DNA from: Luzula sylvatica
Lineage: Eukaryota; Streptophyta; Magnoliopsida; Poales; Juncaceae
Length of the DNA: 64,000 nucleotides
Assembly: GCA_946800325.1 (NCBI GenBank)
Contig: OX326959.1
Location: forward strand, 24,993,447-25,057,446
Direction: 5' to 3'
Position numbers and translations under genes: made by a program. Shown one piece after another: positions 1-10,978 of this stretch. Position 1 is the first letter of the stretch; every line of letters starts with the position of its first letter. The notes under the pieces were generated by a model. That model was not told where the DNA came from. It saw nothing but the letters and a program-made list of their open reading frames with translations, and searched no databases.

Positions 1-188
1 CAGTAAATCAAACCGAAATCAGGCATGCTGAGACACTTTCAAAATCAATCTCAACTCATTCACTTAACTCATATCCAAATTCAATCCCAATCCATCTCAA
101 ATATTCTTGTCAATCCATTCCAAACTCACCAGAATTAAGGCTTTCAAAAGTCAACTGTTCTTTTACAAATAAGTGCAAAGGAACTATA

Positions 189-725
189 ATGACAGATCTA
201 ATAGTAGTAGGAGAAGAGAAAAAAGATGTGAGGAATAAGAAAGAGGTAATGCCAGAAGAAATAATTTCATTGAGTAAAGAAGAAGAGGTAATAGAGGTTG
301 AAGAGGAAGAAGATGTAGAAAATAAGAAGGTCGAAATAGAAAAACAAAAAAGGATTGAAGTTGATGAAGTAGAAAGAGAAAGTGAAAAAGAAATGGAAGA
401 GGTAAAGCAGAGAAATTTAGAGAGAAAAAGGAGATTAGAAAAAGAGAAAATGCAAATTGAATCAGAAATACAAATGCCAAACATAAAAATATCACATGAA
501 TTTGAAAAACAGAGAAGGAGTTTGAGAATAAAAGAGAAAAATTCAGAGAATATCTTCAAAAATTCAGATTCAAGGAGGAGAATTAGAAGGAAAAAATTTC
601 AGGAACTTATTAATAAAGAAATTATAATAACTATGGAAACTATTGATTTTAATAATGATGATGAAATTCAGAATATTGATTCAAACATTATAAATAATTG
701 TGGATTAGAAGTTTCAATGGATTAA
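189..725 (+). CDS. Hypothetical Glu/Lys-rich coiled-coil ORF
   Basis: I do not recognise this 178-residue ORF. It is extremely rich in Glu, Lys, Arg and Ile. Residues 25-125 are almost all charged with regularly spaced hydrophobics, which would form a long helix or coiled coil. The C-terminal 40 residues are Asn/Asp/Ile-rich. There is no signal peptide, membrane segment or recognisable motif. It ends in TAA just before a purine-rich stretch and is followed by about 500 bases without a reading frame. The region could be the tail of a decayed retroelement or an isolated exon. An ORF of this length can also arise by chance from purine-rich DNA, and the antisense strand is open too. Low confidence that it is a gene. 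Confidence 0.22.
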   Translation: MTDLIVVGEEKKDVRNKKEVMPEEIISLSKEEEVIEVEEEEDVENKKVEIEKQKRIEVDEVERESEKEMEEVKQRNLERKRRLEKEKMQIESEIQMPNIKISHEFEKQRRSLRIKEKNSENIFKNSDSRRRIRRKKFQELINKEIIITMETIDFNNDDEIQNIDSNIINNCGLEVSMD

Positions 726-2947
726 CAGAATAGAGGGAGATTAATTAACAGTAAGGGTAATAGAAGAAGGTAATTATTCAAACAGAGAGATAGTACCAGA
801 TTGGAGTAGTAATCGAAATCGATAAGAAGCATCAATGAGATTCTGAGTGCAGCAGGCAACAGGCAACATGCAAACAGGCAATAAATAAGCAATCTCAGTA
901 TCTCCTTTGAGTTCACCCAGGCAACAAGCAATAAAGATCCAACAAAACTCAGATCCGATAAGAAGCTTAAGTCAGGGAGAGATCCGAGTTCACTCCATGT
1001 AACAGAGAAAGAAGTACTCAGATCCGATTGGAGGTTTCGAGTACGATCAGTGGATCTCAACAAGGAGGTAGTGTGAGGAGGCAGTGATCAATAGGCGATA
1101 GTGGATCTCAACAGGGTGGTGTTTCAACAAGGAGGTTCAAGAGAGCGATTTCAACGAGGAAGAGAAAGAGAGAAGGAGAGCGCCGCTGTGACGATGAAAG
1201 AAGAGAGAGAAGAGAGTATAAATGTTGATCTACTGCTAGGGTTTTAGAAAAGTTGGTATTCCAAGTCTTGGAAACCAATTCAAGTTTTTTTCTTAGAAAT
1301 CAGGAATTAGAAATACTGAAAAGTTTGTTAGATAAATGTATAGGATTTCTTTTCCAGGTTTTTCCAGTTTTTTTTATCATTTTATCTTTTATAGGGTATA
1401 GTGGTAAAAATCGAGCTTGTATATGTCTCATTTCATGAATATATATAAGTCAATAGATGGGGGACTTAAGAGCCCTCTCTATTTTTCTCAAAAAATAAAA
1501 TAAAAGAAAGGGGGACTTGAGCCCAACTTATTAAGCCCAATTCATAAATGATGATCTATAAGATCAAACTACATTTTGTTATAAATTTTATTCATCAAGC
1601 TCAACTCACCCAACAGAAAATGAATGTAACATCAATCAATGTTGTATGCATATTACAGTTTTAATTATTAAATCACTGATTTTTCTGGGACTCGAGAGTT
1701 GGATACGGGAAGAGGAAAAACTAGTGTGGAAAAAGATGAACTGTTTTTGAAAAATATATTCCTTTCCTCTTAATTTTTCCACACCAATTAATATATAGAC
1801 AATGGCTGATAAACTAAATAAATAAAACAAAAATATGTATTAAATTAGCCGGTTCTTTAATTTATTTACTATATACCCGTTTAACACATGCTCATTTAAT
1901 ATATACACATGAATTAAACCGGGTATATTTATTACATCAAAAACCAAAATACCATCTCATCACTCATCGGTAGATTGACGGTATTTTAAGACAACTTCAT
2001 ATCATCACTCATTATTTTATAATGCTTTGTTTTTAAGCATTTATTCATCATAATTTTTGAAGCTTTTGAAAAGTTTGATAAAAACTCCGTAATTAATTGA
2101 ATTTTAATATTAAAAGCGTCACCCAAACAATGATGGATCTATTAATGGACTAGAGGGGCAACTGCCCCCTTCCCCCCATAGATTTTTGAAAGATAGTATA
2201 TATATATGATTATACCAATATATTTTATGATAGAACTGCAAAATTATGTATTATCGCCTTCTCAAATTTTTTTGAAAATTTCTCACAAGAGTCTCCCTAG
2301 ATTATCTCTCCTCCCTCATTGATTTGGGGCAAGATCCGGCACTGCACCCAAATTAAAATTATTCGGGTGAAAAATAATAAAAATGTTTTAACGACCAGGA
2401 CAACTTAACAAAGAGGGGATTGTTATCAGTAAATCGTTGTGCTCTTTGTAAGCAGAAAGAATTAAGTAGGACATGGAGATTATTGTTGTGAAATCTTGGG
2501 GACAAGTAAATTTCCTCTCATAAAAAAAAAACTCCTCTAAATTCGGGATCTAAACTTGAAATATACGTAACCATATTTTACTCTCCAGTCTCCCCGTTTG
2601 GACAAAACCAACGACCACAGCATGCCCATTAATGGTGAACAAAATCTTGCTACAATATACAAGGTCAAAAGTTAAAACTCAAGAAAGCAAGACTATTAAC
2701 TAATATGAAATACCATTGACTCATAAACTTATGAATCCCACAGATCGGAGTGCTTAATATTTATTACCTTCTAGATCAAGGCGATATTAATATATTAGCT
2801 CTTCAAAAAATAATTCCTGACCTCCTCGAGGATCGATGGGTCAAAACTCTCAATTAATTAATTAATTAGCCTGACTCGTCTGATCTCTCAGTTGACTAAT
2901 TTATTAACAATTTGGTTATTTCTTATGAAGATACTTGAATCGAGCCA
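726..2947. other. Intergenic region without recognisable genes
   Basis: No coding sequence is supported here. Bases 840-1200 are rich in GAGA-type purine repeats and short repeated phrases such as 'gtggatctcaaca'. Bases 1460-1530 contain an imperfect direct repeat around 'gggggactt'. Bases 2150-2345 look like a decayed repeat (a run of G then C around 'ggggcaactgccccc'). The rest is AT-rich. Confidence 0.5.
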
Positions 2948-2957
2948 TTATATATAC
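2948..2957 (+). promoter_or_regulatory. Candidate TATA box of the 3010 GT47 gene
   Basis: The motif TTATATATAC lies about 53 bases upstream of the ATG at 3010 and fits plant core-promoter spacing with a very short 5' leader. No experimental start site is visible, and AT-rich DNA gives such matches by chance. Confidence 0.35.
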
Positions 2958-3009
2958 AAAGATGCATATATAGAATGGCATTTGGAATTAATCAAAGATA
3001 GAGAAAGAA

Positions 3010-4347
3010 ATGAAGAAATTACCCTACACAAACAATTTATTTGCTTTCGTATTTCCCTTCCTTCTACTCTTGTGGATCATCTTATTTTCTTCTTACTCCT
3101 ACCAATCTTTGATTACCACTTTCACACTCTATTTCCACCCCGTGAACTCCTTACCCTTGTCAAAATCCAACCCGTGTACCGGCCGATACATCTACGTCTA
3201 CGATCTTCCAAACCGGTTCAACATCGACATACTGCAAGACTGTAAAAATCTCTCTAGTTGGCATGACATGTGTCGCCTCACCTCTAATTACGGAATAGGC
3301 CCCGAAATCACCATTACCGGGTCCATACTACCCGAGTCCGGTTGGTACGAAACCAACATGTGGACCCTCGAAATTATCTTCCACAATCGCATGAAACAGT
3401 ACGACTGTCTCACCGACGATTACTTGAAATCAAATGCAGTCTACGTCCCATACTATGCCGGTCTAGACATCGTCCGCTACATGTGGAAACGCGACCTACC
3501 CACGCTAGACACTCTGACAAACGAACTCGTCCACTGGTTGAAGGGTCGGCCCGAATGGTTAGCAAGGGGCGGTAAGGACCATTTTCTCGTGGCAGGAAGA
3601 TCGGCATGGGATCTCCGTAGAGAGAAAAACGGAATATGGGGCGGACAATTGCTTGCTCTCCCCGAAACAAAGAATATGAAATTTCTTTTGATCGAGACGA
3701 CTAACTTTGAGGATAACCAAATTGCGATACCCTACCCGACCTATTTTCACCCATCCGAAAAGAATCAAGTGAGTTCATGGCAAGAGAAGATGAAATCCAT
3801 GAAAAGGCCTTTTCTCTTCTCCTTGGCCGGATCACGACGGCCTGGTAAAATTACTTCTACGCGCGACCTAGTCATAGAACAGTGCGCTAATGCGAGTCTG
3901 TGCAAGTTCCTTCAATGCGGCGGAAAGGGCGAGAACGATTGCCATATTCAGAGCAACATAATAAAATTGTTCGCGAGTTCGATTTTTTGTTTGCAGCCAA
4001 TGGGAGACGGGTGGACGAGGAGTGCTACTTTTGACGGAATAATGGGAGGGTGCATACCGGTTTTCTTCCACCTGTCATCGGCATATACACAATACGTTTG
4101 GTACTTGCCGAGTAATTTTAATAAATATTCGGTGTATATACCCGAGGATGCGGTACGAGAAGGGAGGGTGAAAGTACAGGATGTTTTGCTCGGATATAGC
4201 GAAGAACAAATAAGAGAAATGAGAGAAGAGGTGATAAGGATGATACCGAGAGTTACTTTCAACGATCCGAGACACAAGTTGGAATCCGTTAGGGATGCAT
4301 TTGATGTTGCTGTTGATGGAGTACTTGGAAAAATCAGAGAGAATTAG
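3010..4347 (+). CDS. GT47 xyloglucan galactosyltransferase, MUR3/KATAMARI1-like (paralogue A)
   Basis: A 445-residue, intronless GT47 (exostosin-fold) enzyme of the MUR3 group. It is predicted to be a Golgi type II membrane protein transferring a sugar, usually galactose, from a UDP-sugar to xyloglucan side chains. The sequence shows a short cytosolic tail and a signal anchor at residues 10-29. The luminal GT47 domain opens with CTGRYIYVYDLP (56-67), then PYYAGLDIVRYMW (147-159), GGKDHFLVAGRSAWDLRR (187-204), IPYPTYFHP (240-248) and FCLQP (326-330). The length matches its neighbours. It is the only forward member of the array and converges on the reverse gene at 5126. The nucleotide-sugar region is diverged: TRSATFDGIMGGC (336-348) replaces the usual TRRSxFDSMLAGC, and FFHLSSAY (352-359) replaces FFHPSSAY. 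Donor and acceptor specificity cannot be read from sequence, and these changes may alter activity. Confidence 0.93.
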   Translation: MKKLPYTNNLFAFVFPFLLLLWIILFSSYSYQSLITTFTLYFHPVNSLPLSKSNPCTGRYIYVYDLPNRFNIDILQDCKNLSSWHDMCRLTSNYGIGPEITITGSILPESGWYETNMWTLEIIFHNRMKQYDCLTDDYLKSNAVYVPYYAGLDIVRYMWKRDLPTLDTLTNELVHWLKGRPEWLARGGKDHFLVAGRSAWDLRREKNGIWGGQLLALPETKNMKFLLIETTNFEDNQIAIPYPTYFHPSEKNQVSSWQEKMKSMKRPFLFSLAGSRRPGKITSTRDLVIEQCANASLCKFLQCGGKGENDCHIQSNIIKLFASSIFCLQPMGDGWTRSATFDGIMGGCIPVFFHLSSAYTQYVWYLPSNFNKYSVYIPEDAVREGRVKVQDVLLGYSEEQIREMREEVIRMIPRVTFNDPRHKLESVRDAFDVAVDGVLGKIREN

Positions 4348-5125
4348 TTTTTTTTTTTTTTTTGTCAAAATTGTTTTAGAATAATAGTTAAAAATATTTA
4401 ATCGGATTCACATACATTTTTGGGGTTCATTGTATTCAGGGAGTGTTTGGGTCGAGGTGATGTACAATTACTATTACTATCCGATTAGTATTTCCTAGAA
4501 AGTAATTGATGAGAATAATATTATGATATTATCCTATTATTGTCTTATTTGAAATTTAGATATTTAGTAATGTAATTTTTTTTAATTATTTGTTTATAAA
4601 ATGACCATTATACTCTTGCAATTTAAATATATAAATAAATTATCTAAATGTATTATCTGATTTATCTATTTTTATATCTTTTAAATTTGTAATTCAATGT
4701 CATCATATATTATTATTTAGAAAATTTCATTTTGTAAATTTGTATTTAAACTAAATATAATTACAATTTAACTAGAAATTGTCAATTGCTCCACATATTA
4801 ATTATATATCAATATTAATTAATTACTACAGACCCTTTTGAAAAGGATAATTTGGATATTTATAATTCCTGGAATAATGTTGAATTTGGATATTTATAAC
4901 ACAAACACACATACTAATTGATAAATAGACTTAAATTTTTTATCATTAAATAATAAATATCCATTAACTAATACCATGTTAATAATGTATATTCATTTAC
5001 ATGAACATATTGCTTGTGTTACTTTAGAGGAAAAGGAACAAAAAAATAAATAAATAGACGGCCAAGTTTTCTTTCTCCATTTTTAAGCTGTTTCCAGCTT
5101 GATTGCATACTAATAATGTAGGAAA
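4348..5125. other. AT-rich intergenic region between convergent GT47 genes
   Basis: This is the shared 3' region of the two convergent genes. It begins with a T17 run just after the stop of paralogue A. I see no gene, RNA or clear repeat in it. Confidence 0.5.
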
Positions 5126-6496
5126 TCACTCTAAAATCTTACTTGTTATAATCTTGACCACTTCATCAATGGCAATATCAAATGCATCCGTGATATTTAG
5201 TGACTTGTAATTCGGATCGTTATAAATAATTTTGGGTATAATCTTTATCACCTGAAGTCTCATCTCTTTTATTTGCTCCTCACTATATCCAAACAACACA
5301 TCCTCCACATTCAACCTCCCTTTTATCACTGCTTCCTCTTTTATATACACCGAAAACTTATTAAAGTTTTTTGGTAGATACCATTTATATTGTGTATAAG
5401 CCGAATCAGGGTGAAAGAACACAGGTATGCAGCCAGCCAATATCGTGTCGAAAATCGAACGCCTAGTATACGTATGACCTCGTGGTTGTAAGCAAAACGT
5501 CGAGTTCATAAACGTTCTCATAACATAACTTGCCTTCTCGCAATCATTCTCGCCCGAACTACAATCTTGAAGTTTGCAGCTATTAGCTTGGGAACACTGA
5601 TCTATCAGATAACTCCGCACCATACCGGGCTTTTCGGAAATGGATGATCCGACAAAAGTGAATAGCCAAGGCCTCTCCATGGACTGCACCTTCTCTTGCC
5701 ATGCGATTACTTCACTCTCCAAAGAGGGATGGAAATAGGTTGGATATGGGATCGCGAACTCGTTATCCCGCCAATGACTCGATTCGATTGTTAGAATTGT
5801 CATGTTCTTAACCTCGGGAAGCAACGCGAATTTGTTTCCCCATTCATTGTCCGAACCACGTTGGAAATCCCACGTGGACCGACCAGACACGACAAAATGA
5901 TCTCTTCCTCCATTTCTCAACCATTCGGGCCTCGACCTCAGCCAGCTGACAAGTTGGATGGATAATGAATCTCGCGTAGATGTATCGTTCCATAGATATC
6001 GAGCGATGTCAAGGCCAGCATAATATGGAACGTATATGGCAGAGGCAATAGATGAGTCATTTGTTCGGCATTTGTATTGATTCACACGATCATGAAAGAT
6101 AACCGAAAGTACCCATTGATCGGTGTTGTACCAAGATGTATCTTGAAATAAGCCATTAGAATTGTCGAGTCGTGGACCAAGACCGGAGTTAACGAGAGTT
6201 GGGCACGTGTCAGCCCATAAATAGAGGTTCTTACAGTCGCGTAATATATCAGCGTTAAATTTCTCGAGAAGGTTGTAGACGTAGATGTACCGACCGGTAC
6301 ACGGGTCCGGTGGTGGTGAGACATCATGTAAGTAGGATCCAGAATTAATTTTAGAGTAAGGTAGGCTAGGAGATAGAAAGAAATGGATCACGAGTAAAAT
6401 GAAGGATAGAGCAAGAAATAAAGAGAATAAGTATAAGTTGAATGTGATTTTGTCTGCAAAAGAACCCTTCATTTTTGCTTGGGGTTTTGTTGGCAT
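5126..6496 (-). CDS. GT47 xyloglucan galactosyltransferase, MUR3/KATAMARI1-like (paralogue B)
   Basis: Intronless GT47 enzyme with the same predicted Golgi role as its neighbours. The frame is open upstream to an ATG at 6559 (477 residues). I prefer the in-frame ATG at 6496 (MPTKPQAKMKG, 456 residues) because it leaves a short basic tail before the signal anchor, as in the paralogues. Numbering from 6559, the anchor is at 42-62, CTGRYIYVYNL at 87-97, PYYAGLDIARYLW at 178-190, GGRDHFVVSGRSTWDFQR at 217-234, IPYPTYFHP at 270-278 and LAGCIPVFFHP at 374-384. Oddities: the normally invariant Gly-Asp after FCLQPxG is Gly-His (GHTYTRRS, 361-368), and FVGSSISEKPG replaces the FVGARRPG-type loop. Whether the Asp-to-His change affects catalysis is inference. 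The protein is otherwise intact. Confidence 0.93.
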   Translation of the reverse strand: MPTKPQAKMKGSFADKITFNLYLFSLFLALSFILLVIHFFLSPSLPYSKINSGSYLHDVSPPPDPCTGRYIYVYNLLEKFNADILRDCKNLYLWADTCPTLVNSGLGPRLDNSNGLFQDTSWYNTDQWVLSVIFHDRVNQYKCRTNDSSIASAIYVPYYAGLDIARYLWNDTSTRDSLSIQLVSWLRSRPEWLRNGGRDHFVVSGRSTWDFQRGSDNEWGNKFALLPEVKNMTILTIESSHWRDNEFAIPYPTYFHPSLESEVIAWQEKVQSMERPWLFTFVGSSISEKPGMVRSYLIDQCSQANSCKLQDCSSGENDCEKASYVMRTFMNSTFCLQPRGHTYTRRSIFDTILAGCIPVFFHPDSAYTQYKWYLPKNFNKFSVYIKEEAVIKGRLNVEDVLFGYSEEQIKEMRLQVIKIIPKIIYNDPNYKSLNITDAFDIAIDEVVKIITSKILE

Positions 6497-7007
6497 TATG
6501 CTTTCGGGAAGAGTACTGGTTTGAATACAATTATACGTACATATATGAGAGGTAGTCAACTATTTTGATGTGTGTTACCTTAATGTGTCCATGACTATCC
6601 GGCCCTACGTGCAATCACGTCCAAAAATCTCAAATTGAATATATAATCATGATGATATGAAGATAGCAATTGAACTGAACATGTGGAAACTAAATCTGTG
6701 TGAGAACGTGAGCACCACTTGAATCAAATGCCCCATCATGAGCAAAGTGCGTCCAAGTCTATGGAATCATTCTGAAACACAATTTTCTTTCGTTTCATTT
6801 CATTTTCTTTTCTCTATTATCCATGATTGTTTGCAACTACCAAACTAAGTAATGAAATAATTGTAAAAAAAACTAAAAAAAAATGCAGAGAAAACAATTC
6901 GAAGGATGACAAAAAATATTTAATCTTCCTAAATAAATATTAAGCTCGGGTTCTTACAAAATTGCAACACAAGCAAAATAATTTTTTGCGTCAAATAAAA
7001 CTACTAA
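6497..7007. other. Spacer between paralogues B and C
   Basis: This spacer holds the upstream region of paralogue B and the 3' region of paralogue C. No gene or recognisable element is seen, and no convincing TATA box could be assigned. Confidence 0.45.
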
Positions 7008-8366
7008 TTAAATCGGAATCCCTTTAACTCTCTGAATCACTCCTTCAACCGCAACATCAAAAGCATCGTGAAAACTCTCCGACTTATTCCTCGGATCCTT
7101 GTAAATAAGTCTCGGTATCATTCTTATAATCTCCTCTCTCATCTCTCTCACTTGTTCTTCACTATATCCGAGTAGCACATCCTGTATTTTCACACTTTTT
7201 TCTTTTACTTTGCTATCTGGTATATAAACCGAATACTTGTTAATGTTCTCTGGAAGATGCCATTTATATTGCGCATAAGCCGACGAAGGATGAAAAAATA
7301 CCGGTATGCACCCTGCCAACATCGAGTCAAATGTCGATTTTCTAGTAGCCGAGTCGCCAGCCGGTTGTAAACAAAAGCTCGAACTCATAAACACTCTCAT
7401 TACGTTACTTGGAGACTGGCAACTACTATTGCTCTCCTTTCCGATACACTCATGAAGGTTACATAGATCGGCTTCGACACACTGGTCGATAACTAAGTCT
7501 CTCATGGTAAGAACCGAACCAGGCCGTCTTGCGCCGACGAAAGAAAAAAGCCATTTTCTACTAATGGATCTTACCTTTTGTTGCCATACTACAACTTCTC
7601 TATCCTTCAAAGGATGGAAGTAAGTTGGATATGGTATTGCGAACTCGTTCGTCTCCCAATCACACGATTCGATCAAAAGTATTGTCATATTCTTTGACTC
7701 GGGAAGAGTCAAAAATTTGCTACCCCAATTCCCATTGGTTTCGCGTCGAAGATCCCATGATGCTCGGCCTGCCACGATAAAATGATCTCTACCATTTTTC
7801 GCCGTCCATTCCGGCCTTTTCTTGAGCCATCTGATCAAGTCCATCAGTAGAAGATCTCGTCTCGAAACTTCTTCGTCCCACAAATATCGCACGACATCGA
7901 GTCCCACATAATAAGGGATAAAAACAGCATTAGCAATCGAATAGTCGTCGGTCAAGCAATCATACTGCTTCATACGGTTGTGAAAAATAATCTCGATTGA
8001 AGTGGTTTCGGTTAAATACCAACCCCTTTCTTGTAGAACACCATCGGTGTTACTCAATTTCGGGCCTAAACCGGCATTAACAAGAGCCCTGCACCCGTCG
8101 GACCAACGATAAAAACTACGACAATCACGTAATATATCTGCGTTGAAACGCTCCGGCAAGGGATAAGCATAAACGTACCGGCCTTTGCACGAGTCTACCG
8201 TCTTTATTTCGGGTCTTTCTGACGGGAGTTTGTCGGGGATATCAGGGGGGAGAGGGAGATAAGAGGTTTGAGCGAAGAAGAAGATGAGGAATACGACCAT
8301 GGAAACAGGGAATAAGAAAGGAAAGACATGCTTGGTGCCTAACCATTTTGGATAGGGGATCTCCAT
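7008..8366 (-). CDS. GT47 xyloglucan galactosyltransferase, MUR3/KATAMARI1-like (paralogue C)
   Basis: Intronless GT47 enzyme. The frame opens at an ATG at 8405 (465 residues). The ATG at 8366 (MEIPYPKWLG, 452 residues) gives an N-terminus more like the neighbours, so it is used here. Numbering from 8405, the signal anchor is at 26-44, CKGRYVYAYPLPERF at 73-87, PYYVGLDVVRYLW at 164-176, GRDHFIVAGRASWDLRR at 205-221, IPYPTYFHP at 257-265 and the best-conserved block FCLQPAGDSATRKSTFDSML at 344-363, followed by AGCIPVFFHPSSAY. All family motifs are intact, so this copy looks fully functional. CKGRY replaces the usual CTGRY. It lies 0.45-0.5 kb upstream of paralogue B in the same orientation. 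The two are probably transcribed separately, as plant genes normally are. Confidence 0.94.
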   Translation of the reverse strand: MEIPYPKWLGTKHVFPFLFPVSMVVFLIFFFAQTSYLPLPPDIPDKLPSERPEIKTVDSCKGRYVYAYPLPERFNADILRDCRSFYRWSDGCRALVNAGLGPKLSNTDGVLQERGWYLTETTSIEIIFHNRMKQYDCLTDDYSIANAVFIPYYVGLDVVRYLWDEEVSRRDLLLMDLIRWLKKRPEWTAKNGRDHFIVAGRASWDLRRETNGNWGSKFLTLPESKNMTILLIESCDWETNEFAIPYPTYFHPLKDREVVVWQQKVRSISRKWLFSFVGARRPGSVLTMRDLVIDQCVEADLCNLHECIGKESNSSCQSPSNVMRVFMSSSFCLQPAGDSATRKSTFDSMLAGCIPVFFHPSSAYAQYKWHLPENINKYSVYIPDSKVKEKSVKIQDVLLGYSEEQVREMREEIIRMIPRLIYKDPRNKSESFHDAFDVAVEGVIQRVKGIPI

Positions 8367-9083
8367 TTTTGTTTCTCTCACTCTCTCAGATTTGCACCGA
8401 ACCAAGCTTGTTTAATCATTCTGATTAAAATTTAATGGTTATGCCGAATTGTGAGGAATGAGCAAGAGAACGACAAAATAGTGCTCAATCACGTCTATTA
8501 TTGCATATATATTTTTTTTATAATAAATAAAAAAAATTCATATGATAGTCAATGAAAATCGAATACTTAATTTTTTATAATATATGATTTTTTTGTCTTA
8601 TTCTGAACCAACTAAGTCATGACTCATTGACAATTTTTACATATTTTACAAAAAAAATAAAAAAAATAATTTATTATTAATAAAATAATAAACGTTGGAC
8701 ACAAGAGTCTAATTTATTTTTCTCAAAAAATATTTATATATATTTCATATTTGTACAAATGGGGTTTTGTCTTGGAAACATATTACCCTTGCAAAAGAGT
8801 ATTATTTGACTTGTTAATTACTGGCGAATCACAAACTGAGCTCGAAATAATATGCTTACGTGGGACGTCGATCTATTTTTTTTGTTAGAATTCTCAAATT
8901 TAACTTTTTTTTTTTAACTATTAAAATTAGGTGATGGACATTTAAATGCCATGTGTGAGCGTAAATGATGGGTCACAATTTTCAAATATTAAGAAACAGA
9001 TTCCAAGTTGGCCAGATTAATCTATTTGCCCTGCACTGCATACCACTACTATGTATTGTTTATATTTAATCCTATTTATGCTC
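8367..9083. other. AT-rich intergenic region upstream of paralogue C
   Basis: No coding potential. Long A and T runs, and possible core-promoter AT blocks around 8506-8520 for the reverse gene. No repeat family is recognised. Confidence 0.45.
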
Positions 9084-9306
9084 TGTCACCAAATTGCAAC
9101 TAAAAACCACCAATTCTTAATTAACTCATTTAATTAACATTCGAATTAACAAAAAACATTGAATTAATAATTTTTAAATATTAATTATCATTTCTTAATC
9201 CAGATAATTATTAATTAACACGTCAATCAATTTACATGTGTTAATCCATAAGTTAATTAACTGAATTAATTAAGAATTAGTAATTTTTTTTTGCAATATG
9301 GTGACA
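9084..9306. mobile_element. Small MITE-like inverted-repeat element
   Basis: This 223-base element begins TGTCACCAAATTGCAA and ends with the near reverse complement (ttgcaatatggtgaca). The arms match imperfectly for about 50 bases, through 'caattcttaattaa' on the left and 'ttaattaagaatt' on the right. It has no coding capacity. No clean target duplication touches the termini, so the superfamily is not assigned. Confidence 0.6.
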
Positions 9307-10275
9307 CCATATATGCTCTCTTATATTTATATAACTTTTGAAAGTCATGTAGATGAGTTTTGGTAACTCGAGATATTGAGTACATATCACAACACAAATT
9401 AATAATTATAGCTCATGGATTTAATTCTATTTGGCACTAAATAATATAAATAATAAACGGTGGACAAAAAACCTTCACTATTTAATAATTTATTTTATTG
9501 AATATCATTCTGATACTCAATACTCTATACTGTACCCTGCATATGAACGAATGAATTTATAATTTTCTTGTATAATAAATAAGTTACAACTTACAAGTAT
9601 ACAAATGGATTATCATTGAGTAATTGTATTGATGATGTGATATTCTATTATTTAGTATTAAATGTAATGTAAATAAATAGATGAAAAATAAGTAAATAAA
9701 CACTATTTAACGTATGAATATATATTAAATGAGGATATGTTAAATGAATAAATGAAGATAATATAACAAAATAGATTTTTTTAGTTGTACACATATTCTT
9801 GTCTTATTGATTGGTTTATCAGTTATTAGCAAGTGGAGTGATTTTTAGAAGGAACAATTATATGTATTTTCGGGGGTTAATTGACCACAAAATATACAGT
9901 TATTGTTTGAGGTCAATTTCGTTTGCGTAAATTTTTCATCATGACGAACTTGTTTAGGATGAGTAGTCACATGAATATTTTCATTTTCAATGAGACTTTT
10001 GCCATCCATATCATATTATTCTTGTTATATATTGTGTCCGACAGGGGGACTGTCGCTCCCCAAATAGTTTCGTCGGACAGTGTATATACTTAGTGATCCA
10101 ATATATTTTATCAGTATAACAGTGTAAAATTTATTATTTCGCTCTCAAAAAAAAATTATCCAGTATAGAACCAACCTTTCATTCCGCCCCTTGAGAATAA
10201 TATAATTAAAAAATTAAAACATCAAATTTTCTATAAAAAATATATCATGTGTATCTTTTGTTTTATTGTTTCATT
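9307..10275. other. AT-rich intergenic DNA
   Basis: No gene. The only visible feature is a small hairpin: TGTCCGAC at 10035-10042 pairs with GTCGGACA at 10072-10079 around a GC-rich loop. It stands out in AT-rich DNA but matches nothing I recognise. Confidence 0.4.
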
Positions 10276-10510
10276 TGGAAGATTAAGGTCCCTCGAAAAG
10301 TTAAAATATTTGCATGGATCCTCTACAACGAAAACTACTCACGTAATATAGATTGCAACAAAAAGGATGGCCAAATGCATGTAAATGTATGATCTGCGAT
10401 AACAACCATCTTGAAGACCACAATCACCTCTTTATGCACTGCTCTTTCACCGCACGGGTATGGCAAAAACCCTCCAGGCGACAGGGATTGCTCAACCATC
10501 GACCAAATCA
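10276..10510 (+). pseudogene. LINE fragment: zf-RVT (reverse-transcriptase zinc-binding) domain
   Basis: Two adjacent frames together resemble the zf-RVT region at the C-terminal end of plant LINE reverse transcriptases. The first (10276 onward) reads WKIKVPRKVKIFAWIL. After a frameshift near 10340 the second reads GWPNACKCMICDN, then HNHLFMHCSFTARVW, giving the CxxC...HxxxxHC ligand pattern and the closing Trp. No RT core or endonuclease lies upstream, so this is a small, frame-broken relic. Confidence 0.7.
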
Positions 10511-10978
10511 AATTATGGGTGGAAAATTGTACAAAGAGCAATGCATATCTGACAAACTGATGGAATTCAACGTGGTTGGCTATACTGAGGAACACTTGGA
10601 GATTGAAGCCACAACCTCACACGATATATGATATTTTGTGTTTCGCACTGTGAAATGCTTGAAAGAACAAAAACCAAAAGATCTTCAACAACTCGACAAC
10701 AAGCACCTACTCGGTCGCTGAACATGCTTTGGGCGACGCGAGAATTTGGTTGCTCCACTGCAACTAACCAAATTCGAGGAAATGACAACTAGTTTTGCTT
10801 AGTTCACATAGTATCTTAGATTTTCGAAGGTTTTCTATTATACACGACTGTAAAAATATTGTACGTACTGTAAACAGCTTTTTTCTTAATTTAGAAAAAT
10901 GTCTGGTAGGTAATTACCCAGCATTCAAAAAATAAAAAAAGGTGATAAATATCATCGTCTTCATTCGACTTTTGGTTG

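Noticed and set aside
110..559. Long antisense ORF rich in Ser/Phe/Leu
   Set aside because: It mirrors the purine-rich forward ORF at 189-725; low complexity on one strand keeps the other open by composition.
6497..6559. Upstream 21-residue N-terminal extension of paralogue B
   Set aside because: It is in frame, but the paralogues start a few residues before the membrane anchor; the downstream ATG fits better, though the longer form cannot be excluded.
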